Shown here in pieces: positions 24,659-32,227 of a DNA stretch of 64,000 nucleotides (the first letter of the stretch is position 1; each line of letters starts with the position of its first letter). The translations under genes and the position numbers were made by a program. The notes under the pieces were generated by a model. That model did not search any database and was not told the DNA's origin. It saw only the letters and a program-made list of their open reading frames with translations. Source of the DNA: Gymnodinialimonas ulvae (lineage in GTDB: Bacteria; Pseudomonadota; Alphaproteobacteria; Rhodobacterales; Rhodobacteraceae); contig NZ_JBBIFX010000001.1 in assembly GCF_037543845.1 (NCBI RefSeq), positions 868,001-932,000 of the forward strand. Direction: 5' to 3'.

Positions 24659-25564
24659 ATGACAACCCTTCGCCAACTCCGCTTTCTCGTCGCTTTGGAC
24701 GAGACGCAGAATTTTTCGCGCGCCTCTGAGCTTTGCAACGTCACGCAGTCGACCTTGTCGACCGGCTTGAAGGAGATGGAGGAACGTCTTGGCGTTCAAG
24801 TCGCGGAGCGGACGAAACACAATGTCATGATGACACCTGTCGGCAGGGAGTTGGCGGAGCGCGCGCGGGGTATTCTTTCCGAGGTCCAGGACTTCGAAGA
24901 CCGTGCAGAGCGAGAGAACTCCGCCGGGACCTCAAGCATTCGGCTTGGAACAATCCCCACGGTTGGTCCGTACCTCATGCCAAGGGCCATGCCACTCCTG
25001 CGCCAGCGCCTGCCTGACACGAAATTCTATCTGCGCGAGGAGCTCACGGACCAACTGGTCGAAGGGTTGATCGACGGTCGTCTGGACCTTCTGTTGCTCG
25101 CCCTCCCCCATCCGCTCCCGCCGCAGATCGAGACAGAAGCCCTTTTCTCGGACGGATACTATCTCGCAACGCCCGCGGATCATCCATTGGGCAACCGAGA
25201 CAAGGTCGGCGCCGATGATTTGGTGGATCGCCACCTTCTGCTGCTGGAAAAAGGTCACTGTTTGCAAAGACACGCACTTTCCAGTTTCTCCGGCATCAAC
25301 CTTGACGAGGATGAGAGTTTTTCGGCGACAAGCCTGTCGACGCTTGTCGCTATGGTCGAAGAAGACCTTGGGATCACTCTCCTGCCAAAGCTCGCTGTGG
25401 ATGCTGGCATCTCGAAGACCCATCACCTGCATCTTGGGAATGTAGAAGGGGCGATCCCCCGCGACGTGGCACTTGCATGGCGCAAGAGCTCTCCAAACGC
25501 CGATACGTATCGCGATGTCGCAAGCTGCCTAAAGACAGCGCGAGAGCAGCTCGCAGCGTCCTGA
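24659..25564 (+). CDS. oxyR: OxyR-like LysR-family regulator
   Basis: 301 residues. The N-terminal HTH reads LRQLRFLVALDETQNFSRASELCNVTQSTLS, and the effector domain is of OxyR type (LEKGHCLQRHALSSF). The peroxide-sensing Cys (E. coli C199) is conserved in GHC, but the partner Cys (C208) is replaced by Phe, so a C199-C208 disulfide cannot form. It ends with ATSLSTLVAMVEEDLGITLLPKLAV as in OxyR. Divergent from the peroxiredoxin across 103 bases that should hold the operator. Confidence 0.88.
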   Translation: MTTLRQLRFLVALDETQNFSRASELCNVTQSTLSTGLKEMEERLGVQVAERTKHNVMMTPVGRELAERARGILSEVQDFEDRAERENSAGTSSIRLGTIPTVGPYLMPRAMPLLRQRLPDTKFYLREELTDQLVEGLIDGRLDLLLLALPHPLPPQIETEALFSDGYYLATPADHPLGNRDKVGADDLVDRHLLLLEKGHCLQRHALSSFSGINLDEDESFSATSLSTLVAMVEEDLGITLLPKLAVDAGISKTHHLHLGNVEGAIPRDVALAWRKSSPNADTYRDVASCLKTAREQLAAS

Positions 25565-25583
25565 CTGAATTTCGGTTATCTTA

Positions 25584-25597
25584 TTGATCTATATCAA
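25584..25597. promoter_or_regulatory. FNR/FnrL box, class II position
   Basis: TTGATCTATATCAA is a perfect match to TTGAT-N4-ATCAA. A -10-like TATCGT lies at 25619-25624, so a start near 25632 would be 41-42 bases from the box centre. This is the normal activating arrangement for the small gene at 25655 and predicts low-oxygen induction by a chromosomal FnrL not in this window. Confidence 0.8.
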
Positions 25598-25654
25598 TGA
25601 AATATCGATGAGGACCCCTATCGTCGGGCTACTGTCTGCAAAAGGAATCACGGC

Positions 25655-25849
25655 ATGTTTGGATTGGCTGGCATACTCTACTCTCTCATCAGTACGACCC
25701 TCGCGGGATCTGCGATCGTCGTGTCGCTGGTACTGGGGTACGATACATTGGTGCCGCTGTTGATCGCAGCTGGCATTGGTTTCGCCGCTGCACTACCGGC
25801 CTCGCTCATCGTTGCAAAGCAGATGCGCGGTAAAGTTTCCGACGAATAG
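25655..25849 (+). CDS. Small two-helix membrane protein, FnrL-regulated
   Basis: 64 residues: LAGILYSLISTTLAGSAIVVSLVLG and LIAAGIGFAAALPASLIVA form two membrane helices, followed by a short basic tail. Short proteins of this pattern in Rhodobacterales are often named 'CTP synthetase' by mistaken transfer; nothing here resembles that enzyme. An AAAAGGA site precedes the ATG. The perfect FNR box upstream suggests a role in micro-oxic membrane physiology. Confidence 0.75.
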   Translation: MFGLAGILYSLISTTLAGSAIVVSLVLGYDTLVPLLIAAGIGFAAALPASLIVAKQMRGKVSDE

Positions 25850-25912
25850 AAAGTCAGCTGAAAGGAGTCAAAGGGGCCGCAGCACTCAAGGTACCGCAGC
25901 CCCGGCGGCCTC

Positions 25913-26347
25913 TTAGAAGCTCAAGACACGGGCATCGGGATCCATGAGTCTGGCTGCCATTTCGCCCGGGTTCGCGACGCCAATGCCATCAAGCAGCACC
26001 TCGGGTCCCTCTCCACGCCCCGGCAGATAGATCGCGCAGACCTCGACCGTCGCGCCAGCATTGGTCTGGATCATCTGCATAAGGCCTTGCGGGCTCATGT
26101 CGCGCGGAGGCTGTCCGGTCGTCGCGCTTTCCGGCGCGTCCTTGAGGGCCAGATCCCCAGCGGGACCACAAAGCAAGATGTGAGCTGAGGCCCCTTGCTG
26201 TGCCGCCTGCATGGTCAGCACCATCGACATCAGCTGCGTTTGGGGATCGGGCGAGGTCACAACTGTGACAACGTTGCTCGGGCCTTCCGCGAAAGCGGAA
26301 ACGGCTGATGACATGACAAGAACCGCGGAGAGGAGGAGTTTCTTCAT
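25913..26347 (-). CDS. Exported DsrE-family protein
   Basis: 144 residues with a signal peptide (KKLLLSAVLVMSSAVSAFA) and a DsrE-like α/β fold: VVTVVTSPDPQTQLMSMVL, HILLCGPAGDLAL and VEVCAIYLPG. Cys residues in LLCGP and EVCAIY lie at places where DsrE/TusD-like proteins carry sulfur-relay cysteines. The predicted site is periplasmic. It is the last gene of the cyd/sulfur transcript, 24 bases after the TehA-like gene. It may receive sulfane sulfur from the Tat-exported SQR-like protein. Confidence 0.78.
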   Translation of the reverse strand: MKKLLLSAVLVMSSAVSAFAEGPSNVVTVVTSPDPQTQLMSMVLTMQAAQQGASAHILLCGPAGDLALKDAPESATTGQPPRDMSPQGLMQMIQTNAGATVEVCAIYLPGRGEGPEVLLDGIGVANPGEMAARLMDPDARVLSF

Positions 26348-26370
26348 GGTTTTTCCTATCGTTTTCGGAG

Positions 26371-27345
26371 TTATTCCGGTTTGCAGATATCCCCGGCAAA
26401 GGCGGCACGGATTGTGCGCACGCCGATCACGAGGATGGTGAGAGCGAGCAGGCCAAGCAAAGCAAAGCCTGACACGCGAAACGGGTCAGATCCGGTGAGC
26501 GCCGCGTATCTGAAAACGGCGGTCGTCAGCGCAGCAAGCGGGAACGACAACGCCCAGAAAGACAGAGCGAAAGGGAGCCGCAGCAGCGCCGGCACCTGCA
26601 GCGCGACCAGCCCCGCGAAGAACAAGCCGGTGTTCATTAAGATGCGCGCGAATGCGTCGATCTGACCGCCGTTCAGTTCGATCCAGGCCAGGAAGCCAAC
26701 CGCAGGCGGTGCTATCAAAATGACGAGTGTCGGCTGCAGCTTTCCGGGCAAAGGATCGTGGAAAATGATCCGGTTAAAGACAAGCGTGAGCAGGATCAGC
26801 CAGAAAATGATACCGACCGAGAAAAAGTACCAGCTTGGCTCTTGAAGCCCCAAATGCACGCCACCCAAGGGCACGATCACATTGGCGACTGCTGGAATGA
26901 ACCATGCCGGCGACAGGGTCTGATGCGGAAAAGCCCTGTGAGACATCCAGGCCGAGACGATCACAAGCGTGAGGACCGCCTGCATGCTTGCTGCAAAAAC
27001 CCATAACGCGGTGGACAGCGTCGGAGCGATATCCTGCAGCAACAGCGCCAGCAGCAAGATCGAGATGTTGGCCGCTGGAAAAAACATCAGGCGGACCGGG
27101 TGGTTCCATTCCTCAGCCACGTGTCCGGGAAACCGAATGGCTTTCGCTATGTAGAGCGCCAACAAACCCAAAAGCACCAAGGCCCCTGCCCCGGCGACGC
27201 CGTCAGAAACGGCCGTAAGACCTGCTGCCCGTGCAGCTAACGCAAGGCCAAACAGCCCCATGGTTGACCCGAAGAGGGTGATCGGGAAATGCGCGAGCCA
27301 AGGCTCTTGCCGTGTTGGAGCTGTGTCGAGATCGGGAATTTGCAT
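26371..27345 (-). CDS. TehA/SLAC1-type (TDT family) membrane transporter
   Basis: About 324 residues and ten hydrophobic helices, with an N-terminal HFPITLFGSTMGLFGLALA as in TehA/SLAC1 channels and the pore-region PAAN and PAVANVIVPLGG segments. Family members export tellurite, malate, sulfite (yeast Ssu1) or nitrate. In this sulfide-oxidising setting sulfite export is plausible but not established. Start: ATG 27345; a TTG at 27360 is an alternative. The gene lies 28 bases after DUF5368. Confidence 0.78.
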   Translation of the reverse strand: MQIPDLDTAPTRQEPWLAHFPITLFGSTMGLFGLALAARAAGLTAVSDGVAGAGALVLLGLLALYIAKAIRFPGHVAEEWNHPVRLMFFPAANISILLLALLLQDIAPTLSTALWVFAASMQAVLTLVIVSAWMSHRAFPHQTLSPAWFIPAVANVIVPLGGVHLGLQEPSWYFFSVGIIFWLILLTLVFNRIIFHDPLPGKLQPTLVILIAPPAVGFLAWIELNGGQIDAFARILMNTGLFFAGLVALQVPALLRLPFALSFWALSFPLAALTTAVFRYAALTGSDPFRVSGFALLGLLALTILVIGVRTIRAAFAGDICKPE

Positions 27346-27373
27346 GACAGTGTCTACCAATTAGATGTTGCGG

Positions 27374-27742
27374 TCAAAGATCCGCCTCACCTTTGGTTCG
27401 TTTCGTGCCCAATAGCGCTTCGAGCGTGTAGACGAGGATCGCCATACCAACCGCCCCTGCCGCACCAATGCCAAGGAACACGATCAGGTCGACGGGCCCG
27501 CCTAGATCGGACAGTTTGGATTTGGTCATTACCATCACGAACCAGACCGCGAGGACAGCACCAACAGGCATGGACAGCTGGGCAATCAGGAATTTCTTCC
27601 AGCTCACAGCACGATCGCGAATGAGAACGAAAAGGTAGGCCAGTGTCACCAAAGCAGCTGCAACCACCATTGCCCAGAACAAGCCACGCCCAAAAATCTC
27701 TTCGAAGACGGCAATAAGGGTTCCGAATGTCAGGTCTTTCAT
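27374..27742 (-). CDS. DUF5368 family membrane protein
   Basis: 122 residues with three hydrophobic helices (GLFWAMVVAAALVTLAYLFVLI, FLIAQLSMPVGAVLAVWFVMVM, DLIVFLGIGAAGAVGMAILVY, each named by ends). The opening KDLTFGTLIAVFEEIFGRG is the family signature as I know it. Function unknown. It sits 12 bases after the Tat-exported flavoprotein gene and before the TehA-like gene, so it is probably part of the same membrane sulfur or respiratory module. Confidence 0.7.
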   Translation of the reverse strand: MKDLTFGTLIAVFEEIFGRGLFWAMVVAAALVTLAYLFVLIRDRAVSWKKFLIAQLSMPVGAVLAVWFVMVMTKSKLSDLGGPVDLIVFLGIGAAGAVGMAILVYTLEALLGTKRTKGEADL

Positions 27743-27754
27743 CTCTCGCCCTCC

Positions 27755-29056
27755 TCAGGCCCTGCCACGCAGCATGGCATTGTAGGTGGCTTTCAGCGCC
27801 ACTTCCTTCATCAACCAGCTGATCCACAGCTCTTCCAATGGCGCAATCATGCCCGGGAAGGACGGGGTCAGGTTGTTGTTGTAATCAAACTCCACCAGCA
27901 TCGCGCTGCCGATGCGGGTGATCAGTGGGCAGGATGTGTAGCCATTGTAGGTTTCCGTCCCCTCACGACCTTCGATGGCCGCAATCAGGTGATCCTCGAC
28001 AACCGGAACCTGCCACTTGACCGAGGCTGCCGTTTTGCCCTTGGGCACTCCGGCCACGTCGCCAAGCGCGAAAATTTCGGGGAAGCGCAGATGCTGCAGG
28101 GTCTGCATGTCACATTCGACCCAGCCCTGATCCGTCCAGCGGTCAGCCCAGGCCAGACCCGACTGGACCACGAACTCCGGCGCGCGTTGCGGCGGGATGA
28201 CGTGGATGTAGTCGTAATCGACCTCTTCCGTCCCGGTCTCGGTCGCGAAGGTCGCGCGCTTCGTGCCCGAGTCGATTGCCGTCAACGTGCGGTTCATCAT
28301 GGTGTCGACACCGCGGTCCTCGAACAGCATGCGGACTTTCTCGGCCACGATCGGCACCCCGAAGAGCGACCCTTGCGGCGCGGCATAGACCATGTTGACC
28401 CGGCCGGAATTGCCTGCCCGGCGCGCGATATCGTCGATCAGGAAGGTGTGCTTAAGCGGCGCACCGGCACATTTCATTTCCGTGGCAGGCCGGGTAAAAA
28501 GTCCCGTGCCGCCCTCTTCGGTGAAGCGGCTGGCTGCGGTCCATGTCTTTGCCGCGTATTCGGGCCCTGCGTAAAGCGCGCCAATCCCGTTCTCGCCGAC
28601 CATGTCGAGGCTGAAGCCGTCGATAGCATCGTGATCCAAGACCAGACCAGGTGCGACGACCAGCCAGTCATAGTCCACCGTCTGGCCACCTTCGGTCGAA
28701 ACAGTCTTGCTGATCGCATCCACGGCGGACACCTTGTCGGCGACAAACGACACGCCGCCGGGCAACCAATCCGAATTCTCAGAGACCACGTAGCTGGCGG
28801 GTTTGAGCCCCGCCGCAACAAGGGTCAGGCCAGGCTGATACAAGTGATTGGGGCGCGGGTCGATCATCGTGATCTGCGCGCCATCGAGGCGCCGCACCAA
28901 CCTGTTTGCCAGAGCCATACCGGCCGCGCCGGCGCCTATGATGACGATCTTCGCAGATGTCTGGATTGTCTGGGCGCTGGCTTGCTCGCCACGCGTGACC
29001 AATCCAGCGGCTACACCGCCAGCAAGGGCAGCAGTCAAAAATGATCTTCTATCCAT
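27755..29056 (-). CDS. Tat-exported type II SQR-like flavoprotein
   Basis: 433 residues. The twin-arginine signal MDRRSFLTAALAGGVAAGL is followed by a dinucleotide fold (KIVIIGAGAAGMALANRL). Both SQOR-type Cys motifs are kept: EMKCAGAPLKHTFL and NGYTSCPLITRIGSAMLVEF. FAD contact ALGDVAGVPKGKTAAS. It is a paralogue of the SQR part of the fusion at 18.2-19.9 kb but lies outside the cytoplasmic membrane. It probably oxidises sulfide in the periplasm and feeds quinol to cytochrome bd, whose genes are directly upstream. Flavocytochrome c sulfide dehydrogenase-like action is an alternative. Confidence 0.85.
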   Translation of the reverse strand: MDRRSFLTAALAGGVAAGLVTRGEQASAQTIQTSAKIVIIGAGAAGMALANRLVRRLDGAQITMIDPRPNHLYQPGLTLVAAGLKPASYVVSENSDWLPGGVSFVADKVSAVDAISKTVSTEGGQTVDYDWLVVAPGLVLDHDAIDGFSLDMVGENGIGALYAGPEYAAKTWTAASRFTEEGGTGLFTRPATEMKCAGAPLKHTFLIDDIARRAGNSGRVNMVYAAPQGSLFGVPIVAEKVRMLFEDRGVDTMMNRTLTAIDSGTKRATFATETGTEEVDYDYIHVIPPQRAPEFVVQSGLAWADRWTDQGWVECDMQTLQHLRFPEIFALGDVAGVPKGKTAASVKWQVPVVEDHLIAAIEGREGTETYNGYTSCPLITRIGSAMLVEFDYNNNLTPSFPGMIAPLEELWISWLMKEVALKATYNAMLRGRA

Positions 29057-29109
29057 CGTTCCTCCTCGGGTCGGGACGCGTCACACACAGTCGACGCGCA
29101 CCTCGTCCC

Positions 29110-29250
29110 TTATTCCCCGACAACGACCGGCGCCGGTTCGTCGTCTTCTTCCGCAAGCTTCCGGTCACGCTGCAGCTCGAGCCACATGGCGTTCATGACG
29201 GCGAAGATTGCAGCGAGTGGAAGGCCAAGCAGCCAAGCGAAATACCACAT
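29110..29250 (-). CDS. cydX: Cytochrome bd oxidase small subunit CydX
   Basis: 46 residues, found by reading the gap after cydB. It begins MWYFAWLLGLPLAAIFAVMN, the diagnostic CydX/YbgT opening, then AMWLELQRDRK and an acidic tail EEDDEPAPVVVGE. There is a single membrane helix. CydX stabilises heme d/b595 in the CydAB complex. It starts 15 bases after cydB with an AAAGGAA site. The acidic extension makes it somewhat longer than the 37-residue E. coli protein. Confidence 0.9.
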   Translation of the reverse strand: MWYFAWLLGLPLAAIFAVMNAMWLELQRDRKLAEEDDEPAPVVVGE

Positions 29251-29265
29251 CAGCTTGTTCCTTTC

Positions 29266-30429
29266 TCAGTAGACAGTGTCGGAGTTGCTGGTGACGTCGG
29301 CCTCGGTGACCTTGCCCCAGAGCACTTTGTAGACCCACGCGGTGTACATCAGGATCAAAGGCATAAAGATCACGGTGCAGACCAGCATGATGAAGAGCGT
29401 CATATGCGAGGATGAACTATCCCACACAGTCAGCGAGCTGTTTGGATCAACGGTCGACGGAAGGATGAACGGAAACATCGTCAGCCCAACCGAAGAGATC
29501 ACGCCTGTGATCCCAAGCTTCGACCACAGCAGCGTGGACACCTCGCGGCCAGCGATCAGGCCCCGCAGTGCCAGCGCCATTCCGACAAAGCCCATGATGG
29601 GGGCAACCGCGATCCATGGACGCTCCGCATAAGCTGAGAGCCAGGATCCACCCCGCGCCACTTCGGAGTAGAGCGGATTGGACGGCCCATCGGTGACCAC
29701 CTCGCCGACAAACGCAAAGCCGTCGATCCCAACAGCCAGCCAGAGCCCGGCAAGCGCGTAGCCTGCCATCGCTACGATCCCGGCATAGGTCCCGATCCGG
29801 CGGGCGCGATTGGCGATCAAACCTTCGGATTTGAGGCTGAGCCAAGCCGCTCCATGCATGAGCAGCATCGAAAAGGATACGACACCGGCCAGTAGCGCGA
29901 AGGGACGAAGGAGGCCCAGGAACTTGATCAGGAAGTTGCCATCATAGCGCGGCATCAGCATGTCGTTCAGATGAAACGGCACACCCAGCAGCACATTGCC
30001 AACCGCAACCCCGAAGAGCAGCGCGGGGACGGCACCGCCAGCAAACAGTGCCCAGTCCCAGCTATTCCGCCAGGTGGCACTATCCCGCTTTGAGCGATAC
30101 TTGAAGGCCACGGGGCGCACGATAAAGGCCGCAAGCACGACAAACATTGCAAGGTAAAAACCCGAAAAGCTAACCGCATAAAGCGGGGGCCAGGCTGCAA
30201 AGATCGCGCCACCGCCGAGGATGAACCAGACCTGGTTCCCTTCCCAGACTGGACCGACTGTGTTGATGACAACGCGGCGTTCCACGTCCGTCTTGGCGAC
30301 AAAGGGGAGGAGCGCGCCCACCCCCATATCGAAGCCGTCGGTGAGTGCGAAGCCGATCAGAAGCACGCCCAGAAGCGCCCACCAGATCACCCGCAAGGTT
30401 TCGTAGTCGATGAGTTCATAGAGGATCAT
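29266..30429 (-). CDS. cydB: Cytochrome bd ubiquinol oxidase subunit II
   Basis: 387 residues, about nine helices. Opens with ETLRVIWWALLGVLLIGFALTDGFDMGVG, the standard CydB start with GFDMG, then NTVGPVWEGNQVWFILGGGA and later LTMFPFILPS. It is the structural partner of CydA in the high-affinity, cyanide- and sulfide-resistant quinol oxidase. Five bases separate it from cydA. Confidence 0.95.
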   Translation of the reverse strand: MILYELIDYETLRVIWWALLGVLLIGFALTDGFDMGVGALLPFVAKTDVERRVVINTVGPVWEGNQVWFILGGGAIFAAWPPLYAVSFSGFYLAMFVVLAAFIVRPVAFKYRSKRDSATWRNSWDWALFAGGAVPALLFGVAVGNVLLGVPFHLNDMLMPRYDGNFLIKFLGLLRPFALLAGVVSFSMLLMHGAAWLSLKSEGLIANRARRIGTYAGIVAMAGYALAGLWLAVGIDGFAFVGEVVTDGPSNPLYSEVARGGSWLSAYAERPWIAVAPIMGFVGMALALRGLIAGREVSTLLWSKLGITGVISSVGLTMFPFILPSTVDPNSSLTVWDSSSSHMTLFIMLVCTVIFMPLILMYTAWVYKVLWGKVTEADVTSNSDTVY

Positions 30430-30434
30430 GTGTC

Positions 30435-32102
30435 TTACTCCGCGGGGGTTGCGCTTGCGCCGGAAAGGCCGTCATCAACTGCAGAAGCCGCGCGTGCACC
30501 GGCAGGTGCAAATGGCCCTTTGCCGTCATGGGTGCGCAGGCGGTGTTCGTGCCGTGCTTCCCATGCGTCGGTCTCTGCCACATCCTGGAACGGGCCCTTG
30601 CGGATGTATTTCAGCATCAGGCCGATCTCGACAACGAAGAGGATCGAGTAAAACAGCATGAAGCCCGCAAGCGTGATCAGCAGATCAGCGACGCTCAGGT
30701 GGCTGGCCGACAGTGCGGTTGGCAGTACGCCATCCACGGTCCAGGGCTGGCGCCCGAATTCGGCCACGAACCACCCCATTTCGGCGGCGATCCACGGCGT
30801 CGGGATCGCGACCACAGCGGCCCAAAGCGCCCAACGCGGATAGGTCTGCCCCTTGAAGGACGAGCGATAGAAGAAATACGCCATAACGCCGATGAAGGCG
30901 AAACCCAGCCCCACCATGATCCGGAAGGCCCAGAAAAGTGGCCAGACGGTTGGAACGGTGTCTTCCGCCGCTTGCGCGATTTGCTCAGGTGTCGCTTCAC
31001 GCGGATCATCCACGTAGCGTAGCAGCAGATAGGCAAATCCGAGATCGCCCGAATGCTCTTCGAAGGTCGCGCGTATATCCGCCGGAGTGGCATCACGCTG
31101 TTCACGGATGGTCTGCAGCGCATCATAGGCGACAATACCGCGCTCGACCCGTTCATGTGCTTCTTCGACGAGTTCTTCGATGCCCGGGATTTCCTGGGTC
31201 AGCGACCGCGTTCCGATGATGCCCATGGCCCACGGAATGTGCACGGCGTAGTGGGTTTCACGGGCTTCCTGATCTGGGAAACCAATGGCCGTGAACGACG
31301 CAGGTGCGGGTTCTGTTTCCCACATCGCCTCAATTGCGGCGAGCTTCATGCGTTGTGTGTGGCTGGCCGAGTAGCCGGACTCGTCGCCCAGGACAACAAC
31401 GGACAGCGCCGCCGCAAGACCGAAAGACGCTGCAACCGTGATGGAACGGCGAGCCAGTTCGACATGGCGGTTTTTCAGGAGATACCACGCCGAGACACCA
31501 AGGACAAAAACCGCCGCTGTGACGTAACCGGCTGAGACGGTGTGGACGAACTTCGCCTGGGCCACCTCATTGAAAAGGACATCGAAGAATGACGTCATCT
31601 CCATGCGCATCGTGTCCGGATTGAACTCCGCGCCGACCGGGTTCTGCATCCACCCGTTGGCGATCAGGATCCAGAGCGCCGAGAAGTTGGAGCCGAGTGC
31701 CACAAGCCATGCAACAACAAGGTGCTGGACCTTGCTCAGCTTGTCCCATCCAAAGAAGAACAGCCCGACGAACGTCGCTTCAAGGAAGAAGGCCATCAGG
31801 CCCTCGATCGCAAGAGGTGCGCCGAAAATGTCGCCCACGTAGTGGCTGTAATAGCTCCAGTTCATTCCGAACTGGAATTCCATGGTGATACCGGTTGCGA
31901 CGCCGAGGACAAAATTGATCCCAAACAGCGTGCCCCAGAATTTTGTCATTTGCCGCCAGATCGGCCGGCCAGTCATGACATAGACGGTCTCCATGATCGC
32001 GACGATGATCGACAGACCGAGCGTCAGCGGCACGAAGAGAAAGTGATACATGGCTGTCATCGCAAATTGCAGGCGCGACAGCTCTACGACATCTAGCTCC
32101 AT
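30435..32102 (-). CDS. cydA: Cytochrome bd ubiquinol oxidase subunit I
   Basis: 555 residues. LSRLQFAMTAMYHFLFVPLTLG holds the heme b595/d-linked His near the N terminus. GWFVAEFGRQPW is the quinol-site motif, and the insertion around residues 280-365 is a long Q loop as in E. coli. The oxidase reduces O2 to water with high affinity and tolerates sulfide. The start is chosen at MELDVVELSRLQF with AGGAGGG seven bases upstream. The promoter palindrome lies at 32207-32227. Confidence 0.95.
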   Translation of the reverse strand: MELDVVELSRLQFAMTAMYHFLFVPLTLGLSIIVAIMETVYVMTGRPIWRQMTKFWGTLFGINFVLGVATGITMEFQFGMNWSYYSHYVGDIFGAPLAIEGLMAFFLEATFVGLFFFGWDKLSKVQHLVVAWLVALGSNFSALWILIANGWMQNPVGAEFNPDTMRMEMTSFFDVLFNEVAQAKFVHTVSAGYVTAAVFVLGVSAWYLLKNRHVELARRSITVAASFGLAAALSVVVLGDESGYSASHTQRMKLAAIEAMWETEPAPASFTAIGFPDQEARETHYAVHIPWAMGIIGTRSLTQEIPGIEELVEEAHERVERGIVAYDALQTIREQRDATPADIRATFEEHSGDLGFAYLLLRYVDDPREATPEQIAQAAEDTVPTVWPLFWAFRIMVGLGFAFIGVMAYFFYRSSFKGQTYPRWALWAAVVAIPTPWIAAEMGWFVAEFGRQPWTVDGVLPTALSASHLSVADLLITLAGFMLFYSILFVVEIGLMLKYIRKGPFQDVAETDAWEARHEHRLRTHDGKGPFAPAGARAASAVDDGLSGASATPAE

Positions 32103-32206
32103 TGAAAGCCCTCCTAAGTAGCGTGCGGCGTCCGGCCTGGTCAGCAAGGGCCTAGTCGGGCTCCACAAATCTTCAGGAGGCAGTGTACGTCAGCACACCG
32201 AAAAAC

Positions 32207-32227
32207 CTTGGTGACAACATCACCAAG
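32207..32227. promoter_or_regulatory. Crp/Fnr-type operator of cydABX
   Basis: CTTGGTGAC-AAC-ATCACCAAG: 8-bp perfect arms around five bases, the same core as the sulfur-operon operator at 22375. It sits between the cydC stop and cydA. On the minus strand TACACT (32187-32182) is a -10 candidate, giving a start near 32175, about 42 bases from the operator centre (class II). It allows cydABX to be induced apart from cydDC. Confidence 0.75.
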
